Assembly (NCBI RefSeq): GCF_002367995.1
Contig: NZ_AP018211.1
Span: 62,001-126,000, forward strand
Length of the DNA: 64,000 nucleotides
Origin: Calothrix brevissima NIES-22
GTDB lineage: Bacteria; Cyanobacteriota; Cyanobacteriia; Cyanobacteriales; Nostocaceae
Direction: 5' to 3'
The translations under genes and the position numbers were made by a program. The stretch's first letter is position 1. Each line of letters begins with the position of its first letter. This document shows positions 42,354 through 51,974 of the stretch, piece by piece. The notes beneath the pieces are model-generated. The model was not told the origin of the DNA. It saw only the letters and a list, made by a program, of their open reading frames with translations, and ran no database searches.

Positions 42354-44201
42354 CTAAAAAACATTGGCAACTTCTTCTGGAGAAGGCAGAGAATTAGATT
42401 CTTCAGGTATGGGAAATAATTTTTCAGCTAATTCACGCCTTTCCATAAATTGCTGAGAACGTTCAGAGTCGCTAATTTGCACAGAATTGTTTTGAATCAG
42501 TCTGTCTCTCACAAAATCCCACTTTCCTTCCGACCAGTTCATCTCAGCAATATCAGCAGCCGGAACTTTTATATTCTGCAATATGGGAACATAAGCTTCT
42601 GTGCCGCGAGTGTAAGCTGGATTGATAATTACCGCCTTACCCGTACTCATCTTGGCGAACTGTGCTGCTTCCAATAAATGGCGTTTTTGATGCTGTTCGT
42701 TGGTGCTGTGTGAAGCACCTCCTTTTCCTGTACTGCGCGATTTGGAATTAAATTTAATTTCCATCTCACCCAAGTAGTCACTGAACAACTTTGCAGAGTC
42801 CGGATCTTGCGGGTTGAAAATAAACTTGGTGGCTGTACCTCCTAAGATGGCCCGTGTCAGTTCTTTACCATAGACTTTCTCTAACTGGACAATGTTTTGA
42901 TATCCCAAAATCCCTACAAAACCGTCTTCACGGCTTTCATTCAACCAATTGACAAGGGCTGGTAAGTATAAAGTGGGCAGTTCGTCTAAAGCCACTACTA
43001 ACGGGTCTTTTCTGGGTAGGATACGGGATACATTGCGCGTAACAATCATGTGCAAAATAGCGGCCAGCAGTGGACTGATAATGTCACGGTTGTTCCTGTT
43101 TAGCCCAAACACAATTAGCTGTTTACCATCCAAGTCCAGTGGTAATGTTGTCTGACCACAGAATGCGCCCACAAAGTCTTTCTTGAGGAATCGCTGAAAT
43201 ATACGCTGCGCGGTTCCAATAATGCTGGCAGTAGTTTTTTCAGAGTCCTTGACGCTGATTAGCTGAGATAACGGTCGTGTTGTCCAAATTTTCAGCTTGT
43301 CCTTGGAAGCAGCTTCTAATCTTACTGGCAGATTGGGTAAAGATAAAATTGCTTGCGCCATCATCAAATCGCAATATTTGTCGTCACCAATTAGGGTTTT
43401 AACTGCCTTGGTGAGTAGTAAAATACCCTCAACCAAACTATCCCCGGCTTCTTCAAAGAATTTATCGCTGCTGGTATTATCCCCACGGTCGAAGTTACGT
43501 GAAATGACGCTGGTAATTTGACCTGCTGCGATCGCATCTTCCTCGTCTTTCAGCAGATCTAAAGGATTGCAGGTTTCACTTTCAGGAAACCCTGGCGCAA
43601 ATATTCTGACGGTGTAACCGCGCTTCATAGCGTAAGCTACAGCCCGTTTGGTCTGTGCGGGATATTTGAAATCATACGCACATACAGGAAAACCCTGGTC
43701 AAAAGCGCTACGAATTAAAGGGTCGATTACAGAGAATGTCTTGCCAGAACCTGCTGCACCAATAACGCCTATTCCTCTTTGGACATCAGGAACGTACAGA
43801 GTAGAGTTAGGCGATATTAAGTTGTGTAATTTTTGATTCACAGTTGGTTTTGTCTTCAGTAAACCTGCGGTACGCCATTCATTTTCAATGCGCGATCGCA
43901 TTTGCTGAGGTGTACCAATGTAAAGCGCCGCCCAATTGCGCGTAGGATTAGATATCTGCTGTTTAGCCTTACGTGCAGCCAAGGATTTTTCACGACCACC
44001 ACCCCAGTAACTGGTAGCAAGTTTACCTTTGCGATTCCCACCCGAAAGAACTCGAAAAATAGCAAGTGCAATCAAGCAACTCAAAAGTACCAGACCAGAC
44101 TGCGATTTCATCAATTGTGCCAATCTTTCAATTTGTAATGTCTCTACTTTTGCAGGCGGTACTTGAATCCCTAAAGAGTAATTTGAAGTTGAATTTTTCA
44201 T
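42354..44201 (-). CDS. VirD4/TraG-type coupling protein
   Basis: The 615-residue product has one N-terminal membrane segment (about 30-50) and a TraG/VirD4 ATPase domain: Walker A GAAGSGKT (Lys154), YDFKYPAQT, the family motif FAPGFPESETCNPLDLL, Walker B VVALDELPTLYLPALVNWLN and a C-terminal NPQDPDSAKLFSDYLGE block. Coupling proteins dock the relaxosome to the transfer channel and pump DNA. It is the key gene that identifies the cluster as conjugative and not as a mere secretion system. It follows the small membrane-protein gene by 27 bases. Confidence 0.85.
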   Translation of the reverse strand: MKNSTSNYSLGIQVPPAKVETLQIERLAQLMKSQSGLVLLSCLIALAIFRVLSGGNRKGKLATSYWGGGREKSLAARKAKQQISNPTRNWAALYIGTPQQMRSRIENEWRTAGLLKTKPTVNQKLHNLISPNSTLYVPDVQRGIGVIGAAGSGKTFSVIDPLIRSAFDQGFPVCAYDFKYPAQTKRAVAYAMKRGYTVRIFAPGFPESETCNPLDLLKDEEDAIAAGQITSVISRNFDRGDNTSSDKFFEEAGDSLVEGILLLTKAVKTLIGDDKYCDLMMAQAILSLPNLPVRLEAASKDKLKIWTTRPLSQLISVKDSEKTTASIIGTAQRIFQRFLKKDFVGAFCGQTTLPLDLDGKQLIVFGLNRNNRDIISPLLAAILHMIVTRNVSRILPRKDPLVVALDELPTLYLPALVNWLNESREDGFVGILGYQNIVQLEKVYGKELTRAILGGTATKFIFNPQDPDSAKLFSDYLGEMEIKFNSKSRSTGKGGASHSTNEQHQKRHLLEAAQFAKMSTGKAVIINPAYTRGTEAYVPILQNIKVPAADIAEMNWSEGKWDFVRDRLIQNNSVQISDSERSQQFMERRELAEKLFPIPEESNSLPSPEEVANVF

Positions 44202-44227
44202 TAGCTTGTATCATTTAAATCTAACTT

Positions 44228-44776
44228 TTATTTGCTACTAAAAAATTCTTCGTTAAACCGTATAAATTTTTGATTTTGGTAGCAATATTTGGTACGAGAT
44301 AGTATGTTCTCATTCAACGTCGGTTGCGTAACTACCAAGCAAGGAAATTTACCAGTTATTGTGTTTGAAGCACGCATTAACTCTTCTTTGGGTGGTAAGT
44401 TTGGATTAGCGATTAGGGGCAAAAGCAACTTACCGGATTCGTGATAAATCAAGTAAAGACAACCACCTATGCCACAAAGCTGAGGTGAGCGTAAATCAAA
44501 TATGTATAAATCTCCTGCACCTTGAGATGGGATTTGCATAACTTTTAGTGATTTGTCATCAATCCTAGCTATGGGATTCAAAGATAAGACTTTTTTAATA
44601 AGCAATGGTGGTGCAATTTCTTTGGCATTTCTCCATGTTGTTGTACGATTGTTATTTGCAATATGGACTTTGAATAAAAATGCTGTACCAAGTAAACTGA
44701 AAATAGTAGCAATAGCTAACATTGCCTGATATTTAAACAATTTTAATCGGGTGAATCTATTAAGTTTTAATTGCAT
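44228..44776 (-). CDS. Small membrane-anchored protein of the transfer operon
   Basis: The 182-residue product has an N-terminal membrane segment (about 15-35) and an extracytoplasmic domain with two Cys pairs (LCGIGGC and one in KFPCLV with another in TKYCYQ). It is encoded between the transglycosylase and the coupling protein genes. I recognise no family; an assembly or anchoring role is inferred. Confidence 0.6.
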   Translation of the reverse strand: MQLKLNRFTRLKLFKYQAMLAIATIFSLLGTAFLFKVHIANNNRTTTWRNAKEIAPPLLIKKVLSLNPIARIDDKSLKVMQIPSQGAGDLYIFDLRSPQLCGIGGCLYLIYHESGKLLLPLIANPNLPPKEELMRASNTITGKFPCLVVTQPTLNENILSRTKYCYQNQKFIRFNEEFFSSK

Positions 44777-44868
44777 ATTATATTCTGCTTAATGTTTTGA
44801 ATAAATTCTGAAATAGAAAACTCATAACTTGAACCAAAAATACAGAAATTGAACAGGATTTCTTTAGT

Positions 44869-46707
44869 CTAAGAACAGCCCATTAATTGCAGAGCTTGAA
44901 AATATTTATCAGATGTTTTGTTGCCATATCCTCTGACTGATATTTTTCCATCCACATCACTGACAGCCGTATCGATAGGGATACCTACACCAGCGAAATT
45001 CATTTGAGCAGCACGTTCAATTAATCGCTCGCCTATAAAAGGCTTTTCGGTCATTGGGTCGATTTGTTGAGATGCGCTGTTCAGTAAGTTGGTGATATCA
45101 GCTTTAATTAAAGTTTGTTGTTCAGCAGGTGAAAAATATTGCATCATATCCTCACCTGTAACTTTTTCACCTGCATCCAATTTGGATAGAAACTTTGCAC
45201 CGCCAGATTTACTTGAGATAATCTTTCGCACATCTGGACGATATGACATAAACTGCATTGCACCCAGCCCACGTCCACAGTTATCAGATGAGTCGCAGGT
45301 ATAATTACCGACTAAGTTGTAATTTCCTTCGACACTAGAGAAAGCAGCAATCAAAGCATCGATATTTGTTCCTGATGAATGAAGATTCTTGCAATCACCT
45401 TTAATTGTGGGCAGTAAATTAGACAACTTATTTGTTGAACTATTAGGAGATTGTTTAAATCTAAACCCCGTACTATTCAATCCTGTAGTTGTGGAAACTG
45501 AATTAGAGCTTTCTCCTGCAATTAAACCTAAAAATATAGGTTCTTGCTCTTTGAAAGTCATGAATGGTACAGGCCCAATAAAATAGGGTGTACAGCCTAA
45601 ATCTACAAAAGTATTCCGCATACAAGCCCGGAAGAATAAAGCTTGAGAAATCATGCCGTCTACTTCTGAAATATCCCACACTGCGACTTTGAAAGCATGA
45701 CCAAATGGATGACGACCTGTTGGTTCTTTCCCGCCATTCACTGAACTGAGGATTCCTTGACCACCCTTAACTAATTGATATTTACCGCTAACCCAGGCTT
45801 TACCTGAAACCGCAGATGAACCAGATAATTCTATGTGAGCGCAATCTTTTTGACATGGCACAGCAAAGCCTTCTTTATTACTACCAGAGATTGTGCGATC
45901 GCGCTGTTGTTCATCAGTTGCAAAAGCAATATCAAAAATGCCTACATTTCCACCTACAGCATTAATCGGATTAGGAAATTGAGAGAAAGGTACATCAGCC
46001 AACCCAGGAATTTCATTAATATAGACACCTTGCCATTTTTCAAATGCACCAATTGGTGTTGTTGCCAAACCAGGAATAGAATCCAAACTGTAAGATTCTA
46101 ATTTCAAAGATGCAAACTGTAGTTTTCCTAAATGAGGAGATTGTTGCAGTAGCTTCCCGATTGTTTGATTGGAATCAAAGGAAGTTTCTAGCTTTTGAGA
46201 TAATAAATCCAAAACTGGTTTAACTTCAGCAATAGGTATATCTTTCAAATCAGGAATAGCTTCAATCAAGCTCTCTAAGCTTTGGAATTTCATTACGCCA
46301 AATTTGTCTAAATCAACTTGACTTAAATCCAAATCAACAGTTTGGGCAATATCACTTATTGATAAATTTTGAAGTTTGAAAGAATCCTGAAAGTCACCTA
46401 ACATCATGTAAGAATCAGGTGTCTGTCCAGCATTCCAACTACGCGAAGGGTCATATCCCAACTTTTCTGCCACACCTGCTGGTACTTGAAAAGAACCAGA
46501 TTCGGCAATACCAGGCATTTTAGCAAAGGTAATTTGATTCCAATTAGGCAGACGAGTATTTTGCCAATTGCTTGTAGGAACGCCCGATTGTCTTAACTGA
46601 GAATTTGATAATCCTTGCTCTTGTGATGAAATTAAAGTTGTCCCAGAAATTAAGATAGTTAAACTTAGCCCAGATATCAAGCTAAAAGGAATTTTCATGA
46701 ATGTCAT
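44869..46707 (-). CDS. Exported lytic transglycosylase-like protein (VirB1-type role)
   Basis: The 612-residue protein has a signal peptide (about 4-30; M4 is a better start than M1). A large N-terminal region contains leucine-rich, repeat-like segments (LDLSQVDLDKFGVMKFQSLE). The C-terminal domain (about 440-560) looks like SLT/lysozyme-type muramidases: AAFSSVEGNYNLVGNY supplies the catalytic Glu and GRGLGAMQFMSYRPDV the substrate loop. Such enzymes open peptidoglycan for the conjugation channel. Its place inside the T4SS operon agrees. Confidence 0.7.
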   Translation of the reverse strand: MTFMKIPFSLISGLSLTILISGTTLISSQEQGLSNSQLRQSGVPTSNWQNTRLPNWNQITFAKMPGIAESGSFQVPAGVAEKLGYDPSRSWNAGQTPDSYMMLGDFQDSFKLQNLSISDIAQTVDLDLSQVDLDKFGVMKFQSLESLIEAIPDLKDIPIAEVKPVLDLLSQKLETSFDSNQTIGKLLQQSPHLGKLQFASLKLESYSLDSIPGLATTPIGAFEKWQGVYINEIPGLADVPFSQFPNPINAVGGNVGIFDIAFATDEQQRDRTISGSNKEGFAVPCQKDCAHIELSGSSAVSGKAWVSGKYQLVKGGQGILSSVNGGKEPTGRHPFGHAFKVAVWDISEVDGMISQALFFRACMRNTFVDLGCTPYFIGPVPFMTFKEQEPIFLGLIAGESSNSVSTTTGLNSTGFRFKQSPNSSTNKLSNLLPTIKGDCKNLHSSGTNIDALIAAFSSVEGNYNLVGNYTCDSSDNCGRGLGAMQFMSYRPDVRKIISSKSGGAKFLSKLDAGEKVTGEDMMQYFSPAEQQTLIKADITNLLNSASQQIDPMTEKPFIGERLIERAAQMNFAGVGIPIDTAVSDVDGKISVRGYGNKTSDKYFQALQLMGCS

Positions 46708-46717
46708 TGCCTTAATT

Positions 46718-47590
46718 TCAAATCTTATTTGAGTAATTTGATTGATTTACTAAACGCTGCCTTAAAGTATTAACGGGAGTAGTTTGTCCCAGTTCTATCA
46801 GCCGATTAACTAGCTGCAAAGTAATGCCAGCTTTCCGGGCAGCATTAGATATTGATTCTCCTGACTTCACATTTGTTAAAAAGTTTTTTATTCGCTGCCA
46901 CAAGCGCGATTCAGGCGAAATTAAACGTTGTTTTTGGGCAATTTCCAGACCCCGATTTATAGCTTGTAAATTTTGATACTGTGGTATAAGTTCTCTAATT
47001 TCAGGTTCTTCTTGGGTATGAGGTGTGACCTCGATTGTGTGATATTTGGGTTTTGTATTAGTTGTAGCAACCCGAAATAAATACACTCGCCGCCCAGAGT
47101 TACCTTTTGCTACTACTGTCAGCAAGCTGCTATTCATCTTCGGCAACTGCGGCATATCTATTGGGTTGATCCGTCGCAGATGTAATACTGTTGCCCCTGG
47201 AGAGTTACATTCACGTCCCAAGCCTGACAAACAACCATCAACATCAAGAGAAGCGATCGCTGGATTATCTAACCAAACTTTCTCTACTATCTCACCACTG
47301 GGGATAAAGGAAATATTGACTCCATACCCCGACGATAATTCAATTAGAGGTATTTCACTTCCACTCTGCCCAGTGGCCGTATCCTGTGAAATACGTCGCA
47401 GTCCTTGAGGAATTTGACTGGAACGAGATGTTTCACCTGCCACTACTGGTAAAAGACCAGTAGCAAAAGTCAGCACAGTATAGATGGAAGCGGTTACAGT
47501 CAAATTTTGCAGAAAAACTTTCATCGGATTCATACTGAGTAAATTAGGGCATGGGGGAGGCAGTTTAAAATTGAAAAGATTGGTTGACAA
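46718..47590 (-). CDS. VirB9/TrbG-like outer channel component
   Basis: The annotated start (47590) lies inside the end of the TrbI-like gene; ATG 47533 gives a better signal peptide (MKVFLQNLTVTASIYTVLTF). The mature part has beta-strand segments (GYGVNISFIPSGEIVEKVWL, VLHLRRINPIDMPQL, LLTVVAKG) that follow the N-terminal VirB9/TrbG pattern, while the C-terminus differs (helical, about 190-290). With VirB10 it would form the outer-membrane core complex. Assignment is by position and fold pattern, not by strong motif. Confidence 0.6.
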   Translation of the reverse strand: MSTNLFNFKLPPPCPNLLSMNPMKVFLQNLTVTASIYTVLTFATGLLPVVAGETSRSSQIPQGLRRISQDTATGQSGSEIPLIELSSGYGVNISFIPSGEIVEKVWLDNPAIASLDVDGCLSGLGRECNSPGATVLHLRRINPIDMPQLPKMNSSLLTVVAKGNSGRRVYLFRVATTNTKPKYHTIEVTPHTQEEPEIRELIPQYQNLQAINRGLEIAQKQRLISPESRLWQRIKNFLTNVKSGESISNAARKAGITLQLVNRLIELGQTTPVNTLRQRLVNQSNYSNKI

Positions 47591-49340
47591 AAACCTGAAT
47601 ATCTAAACCTGCGCGGACGTACCAAAATGCTTTTCGTTGTTCGATTTCTCTTAGCGATCGCTGATTGCGTTCTAAAATTTGTTCAGTCAGTGGTTCAAAT
47701 CCTCCTTCTAAAACTGCACCCAAGATGTTAGGGCTACCTCGCCTAGTGGAAGAAAAAGTTGTTGTACCACCAAACCCAGAAGAAGTTGAGTATTGTTCGT
47801 CTTGAGGTTGATTGAGTACCTTGCCCACTTTAGCCAAAGAACCAACTACGAATGTTTCTGCATCTCGTGAAGCAATTTCGCCACCTTTATCATTCGACTT
47901 TGATGCCATTAATGGACGGCCGGAGTTGCCGCGAATAGTAATTGCTCCCGGTGGCAGCACATACTCCTTACCATCCATCACAATTTGGGTTGCTTCCAGC
48001 TGCACAAGTCCTGATTCGTCAATGTCTCGTACATGGACAACAATTTGAGTACCTTTCGGTAAGCTAAAAAAACCATCTTCTTCGGTTAGTGGTTCAACAA
48101 GCTGGACAATAAACTTGTCTTTTTGAGCCGGAGCCACTGATTTTGCATCAATATTATTAGTTGAACGTTCACCCCAAATTAACGGAGTAATTAACTTTCC
48201 AGATGCAGTTGCACCCACTGTTAGTTGTCGCACAGGTACACCTGTAACAATTGCATTTTCTTCTGGGTAAAGTGGTTCTGGAGAATCGGCAGTTTCAACA
48301 ACTGTGTTAGCAACAGATATAACAGGAGTAGCGCGAGGGATTATTATTGGTGAATTTGCTTGTCCGCTCGTTACAGTATCGACAGCACTATTATTTGATT
48401 GTTCGTGAGTTTTGGTTGCCAATTCAGTGTTAGTCGCAATTTCACTACTGCCATAACTTCCTAATCTATTAATTGCCGCCCATTGTTGCATTGGGTCGGT
48501 AGATTGGTTTGTACGAGGCGGTATTGGTATTGTGCTTGTGGTATTTACTGGAACTTTACTTACAGGTGATTGAGGCCGAGAAACTGTTGTAAAACGAGGC
48601 GAATAATATTCTCTTGGTGTTGTTTGACGAGGGACATAAGCAACTTGAACTGGACGAGAAATTGGTAATGGACGCACATCAGGTGGAGTCTGTTTGACTG
48701 TAGTTCGTTTATTTAACTCATCCTTAGTTTGGTTACGCGCTTTGGCTACAGAAGTTTTGGGACTTTTGGAACTTTCTAAAGATTTGATTTTTTCTACTTG
48801 ACTTCCTAACGCCAATTCTGCTTTTAGCTTCCCTGTTTCTACTTCTTGGGGTTTTATATTATCAGCAATTTCTACTGTAGGCTGGGCAGAACCTTGATCC
48901 ATAACTTTTGGTGCTGCTTTTGGTCTACCGGAAATAATAATATTTAAAAAAGTAGCTCCTACACCGAATATCACAAACAATCCCAAGCCGACAACACCAA
49001 ATTTGGAAAATGGATTAGTGGAGAAATTTTGTTGTGTTTTACCTACTTGTGGGTCATCAAATAACTCATGGGGTGCTACTACATTTGGCGAAGATATTTC
49101 AGCTTGATTTTCGGTATGTTCAACTTCTTCTGAAGTTATTTCATGTTCATTCAATTCAGAAGAAGTTGTTGAAGTTACCGCCGGATATACATAACCGAGT
49201 AATCGCGCCAGACTTTCTTCATCCCATTCATCATCAAATTGTTCATTGAACTCTTGTTCATATTTTTGGTTAGCCGTATCGGTTTTTTTTTCTAATTCAA
49301 GAATATTTGTAGGTGTTTTACCATTTTGATACTCAGGCAT
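47565..49340 (-). CDS. VirB10/TrbI-like inner-to-outer membrane bridge
   Basis: The 591-residue protein has an acidic cytoplasmic N-terminus, one membrane helix (about 115-138), a long Pro/Ser-rich periplasmic stretch (about 150-355) and a C-terminal TrbI domain (about 370-570): TVGATASGKLITPLIW, IVQLVEPLTEEDGFFSLPKG, VHVRDIDESGLVQLEATQIV. This matches VirB10/TrbI, which senses energy from VirB4/D4 and gates the outer channel. It overlaps both neighbours (one base upstream, 26 bases downstream). Confidence 0.8.
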   Translation of the reverse strand: MPEYQNGKTPTNILELEKKTDTANQKYEQEFNEQFDDEWDEESLARLLGYVYPAVTSTTSSELNEHEITSEEVEHTENQAEISSPNVVAPHELFDDPQVGKTQQNFSTNPFSKFGVVGLGLFVIFGVGATFLNIIISGRPKAAPKVMDQGSAQPTVEIADNIKPQEVETGKLKAELALGSQVEKIKSLESSKSPKTSVAKARNQTKDELNKRTTVKQTPPDVRPLPISRPVQVAYVPRQTTPREYYSPRFTTVSRPQSPVSKVPVNTTSTIPIPPRTNQSTDPMQQWAAINRLGSYGSSEIATNTELATKTHEQSNNSAVDTVTSGQANSPIIIPRATPVISVANTVVETADSPEPLYPEENAIVTGVPVRQLTVGATASGKLITPLIWGERSTNNIDAKSVAPAQKDKFIVQLVEPLTEEDGFFSLPKGTQIVVHVRDIDESGLVQLEATQIVMDGKEYVLPPGAITIRGNSGRPLMASKSNDKGGEIASRDAETFVVGSLAKVGKVLNQPQDEQYSTSSGFGGTTTFSSTRRGSPNILGAVLEGGFEPLTEQILERNQRSLREIEQRKAFWYVRAGLDIQVFVNQSFQF

Positions 49341-50140
49341 TATAAATTCTCCTGTGGTAAATCCCGTATTGCATAAATTTCTAAACCGCTAGCTCGCATC
49401 TGATAGATTGCTGCTGCTAATCCATCATTTGTTGTAGCTATATCAGGAGCTTCGACGGCTTGTACGAAGATTTCTTTATTAAAGGGAATTATTTCTCCCA
49501 ATTTATTTCCTTGGTCAAATATGCTAAGGTTAGCAACCATTTTGACTTTCCACTTACCCTCAGCAATTTTGATGGGAGGTTGAATAGAAAGTGGAACTAA
49601 AACTACTTGCGTTGTTCCCTTGAAAACTGCTGGTGGTGTAATTTCAGCTAGTATTTGCAAAAACTCTTTGCGGAAGTCTTCCGATAAAGCATGGGATGCT
49701 TGCCATGCTGAAGAAGTTACTTTACCACTTCCGTTACTTGAAGAGCGAATATCTATACCAGGATCTGGTTTGGGTTTAGCAGCTTCTTCTACTGTGGTGG
49801 ATGGTAGCGTTCCTGACCAATTCATCATCAAAGTCATCGTGTCAGAAACAAAATGTAAAATAACTTGAGGAGTACGTTCTAAACTACCTATTGAGGCAAC
49901 TTTAATTGATTTGCCTGTTTCTAATTGTACTAGAGACGGAGGTGCTTTTCTACTCAACTGTGAGTAGGAACCATACAGTAGCAACATTAAGAACAGAGTC
50001 AAAAGGTGCAAGCTAAAAGTGCCTACTGCAAATAATGCTAAAGTATCGCCAGTTGAAATATTTTTAGAAGAAAGATTCAAAAATCTCAACCGTTTATGTT
50101 TAGCATTTCTTGAGCCGAAATTTCGATCTGAACTAGTCAT
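49340..50140 (-). CDS. VirB8/TrbF-like component
   Basis: The 266-residue product has a cytoplasmic basic N-terminus, one membrane helix (about 40-60) and a periplasmic domain with mixed alpha/beta pattern, the topology of VirB8/TrbF. It is placed between VirB6- and VirB10-like genes, as in standard operons. Sequence motifs are weak, so the call is mainly positional. Confidence 0.6.
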   Translation of the reverse strand: MTSSDRNFGSRNAKHKRLRFLNLSSKNISTGDTLALFAVGTFSLHLLTLFLMLLLYGSYSQLSRKAPPSLVQLETGKSIKVASIGSLERTPQVILHFVSDTMTLMMNWSGTLPSTTVEEAAKPKPDPGIDIRSSSNGSGKVTSSAWQASHALSEDFRKEFLQILAEITPPAVFKGTTQVVLVPLSIQPPIKIAEGKWKVKMVANLSIFDQGNKLGEIIPFNKEIFVQAVEAPDIATTNDGLAAAIYQMRASGLEIYAIRDLPQENL

Positions 50141-50155
50141 AAACTGAAAATTTAG

Positions 50156-51199
50156 TTACACTTTTTTAACCAATCTGGTAACTACAGAAGAAAGCCCCAA
50201 ACTGGCAACACTAGAAAAACTTCTAAAAATCGCCATACCGCCACCCGCAGCCAAAACAACAGATAAAATTGGTGCGAGAATACCAATAGCAAAGGCGAAA
50301 ATCATGGGGTCGTTATTATCAGCATTCAGCACCATTGTGGCGACTAACCCAGAGATAATATTGAAACAAAGCTTGATCATTCCCACAGAGAAGAAGCCAG
50401 TTAACCATGCAAAAATCGCTTTTTGACCAACGGGAAGTAATGAACCTCCCACAGCCAAAGGCCCTAACAGTGCAGTTAATAGCATAGAAACTTCGACTAT
50501 CCATTGAAAAGCAATACCAAATGCTAATAACCAACCACGTAGAGTTAATTGAAAAATGTTGGTGTTAAATAATTCGCCAATACCTTTCATCCAACCGGGG
50601 CGATTATCTGTTTGAGTTTCAATTTCTTGGGCTTGCTCAGAAGCCTTTTGTAAACACTCAGCTTGTTGCTTCGGATCGGCGATCGCATCGCACTGGACAA
50701 TTAATGCTTGAATGACATCGGCGTTACCAGTCTTCAGCATTACTTGCTGATATGCTTCTTGGAGTTGGATAGAAGCAGAAGTGGTTGTCAGCAGAGTGTT
50801 GTTTGTTTGATTAATGATGGCTCTCAATCCTTTAGTGGCGATCGCCAGTGGTTGAGCATTGTTGGCTAGCAGGACTATCACTACTATGGGCCAAATCATT
50901 TCAGAGAAAGCTTTGGAGTTATCACCATCCACCATTTCTCGCGTCCATTGGACAAGGAAAATCAGCAGAGTGCCGACAGCAAAGAAAACTCCTAGTGAGG
51001 CGATCGCACTGTACAATCCACCACCAAGTACGTCATCCCAAAGTTTTTCCATTGTCTGTGCGATCGCTTCACTGGCAGCTGCACCATCTTTAGTAATCGT
51101 GGAAGCTGCTTGCCCTGGATTAGGAGTTTGGGTTTGTGCGAGCATCAATTCATATTTCAATAATTGCAACAATCTTCGCCCTCCTTCTTCCTCTTTCAT
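50156..51199 (-). CDS. VirB6/TrbL-like polytopic membrane protein
   Basis: The 347-residue product has about six membrane segments (near residues 60-85, 95-115, 220-245, 245-270, 270-300, 300-330), as VirB6/TrbL inner-membrane channel proteins do. The ATG at 51199 is doubtful: a strong GGAGGG lies inside the reading frame seven bases before TTG codon 10 (51172), and ATG codon 19 (51145) is a further option. It lies between VirB5- and VirB8-like genes. Confidence 0.7.
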   Translation of the reverse strand: MKEEEGGRRLLQLLKYELMLAQTQTPNPGQAASTITKDGAAASEAIAQTMEKLWDDVLGGGLYSAIASLGVFFAVGTLLIFLVQWTREMVDGDNSKAFSEMIWPIVVIVLLANNAQPLAIATKGLRAIINQTNNTLLTTTSASIQLQEAYQQVMLKTGNADVIQALIVQCDAIADPKQQAECLQKASEQAQEIETQTDNRPGWMKGIGELFNTNIFQLTLRGWLLAFGIAFQWIVEVSMLLTALLGPLAVGGSLLPVGQKAIFAWLTGFFSVGMIKLCFNIISGLVATMVLNADNNDPMIFAFAIGILAPILSVVLAAGGGMAIFRSFSSVASLGLSSVVTRLVKKV

Positions 51200-51236
51200 G
51201 CATGGCGATGAAATTTTTTGGGCATTGGGCTGCCTT

Positions 51237-51956
51237 TCAGAACAACCGCGCTTGTGCTGCTGTTCTTAAGTTGTTAAAACCCTGATCCACTGTTTGTTTC
51301 TGATACGCTTGCTTTTGACCATCTAAAGAACGGGAAATATTTGTCAAGTTGAGGTTTGCTAAATTTTGAGACTGCCGTAATTTCAATCCATCAGTCCGCA
51401 TTTCTCCTAAAATTGCTGCGGTTTGGACATTTTGTTGAGCAATTCGCTTCATGACATTCTGGGTGACAACTTCATCTTGAGCAGCATTAGCATCTACATA
51501 AACTTGTGCAACTGAATTTTGGGTTGTTTCAATTCGCTCTTTGGTTTGTTGTTGACCTACTTTGCTGAGAGTGGTATCTGCTTCTGTCCGAGTAATTTGG
51601 CGGTCAATTTCATTTGTGGCTCGTTCAACTGCATTGATGGCACTATTTGAAGTAGCTGCACTATCCTCAGCCTTTTCCCTGGCTGCATTTGCATCTGGTA
51701 AACCCAATACACCCATTGCTTCCGTAATCGCAGCTTGCAAATCTTTGCCTAAGAACTTCGTTAAAGGTTCAAGTTTTTGAGCCAGGGTAGAAGCATCTTG
51801 AGTGAATGGATTCAATTGCTGTCGCCATTGCTCGAAGAATCTTGCGGAGGAACTATCTTGAAAAATTGGTAATGAAAATGCTTGAGCGCTAGTGAATCCA
51901 ATTGCAGAGACGGCGATCGCTCCAATAATAGTAGCTCGCTTAATTTTGTGCATCAC
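51237..51956 (-). CDS. VirB5/TrbJ-like exported protein
   Basis: The 239-residue protein starts with a signal peptide (about 1-26, ending SAQA) followed by long amphipathic helices and coiled coil (INAVERATNEIDRQITRTEA, VGQQQTKERIETTQ). That is the VirB5/TrbJ pattern, a minor pilus or adhesin component. It lies 19 bases after the VirB4-like gene. Confidence 0.65.
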   Translation of the reverse strand: MMHKIKRATIIGAIAVSAIGFTSAQAFSLPIFQDSSSARFFEQWRQQLNPFTQDASTLAQKLEPLTKFLGKDLQAAITEAMGVLGLPDANAAREKAEDSAATSNSAINAVERATNEIDRQITRTEADTTLSKVGQQQTKERIETTQNSVAQVYVDANAAQDEVVTQNVMKRIAQQNVQTAAILGEMRTDGLKLRQSQNLANLNLTNISRSLDGQKQAYQKQTVDQGFNNLRTAAQARLF

Positions 51957-51974
51957 TCCTCCTTTTTTGGAGAT

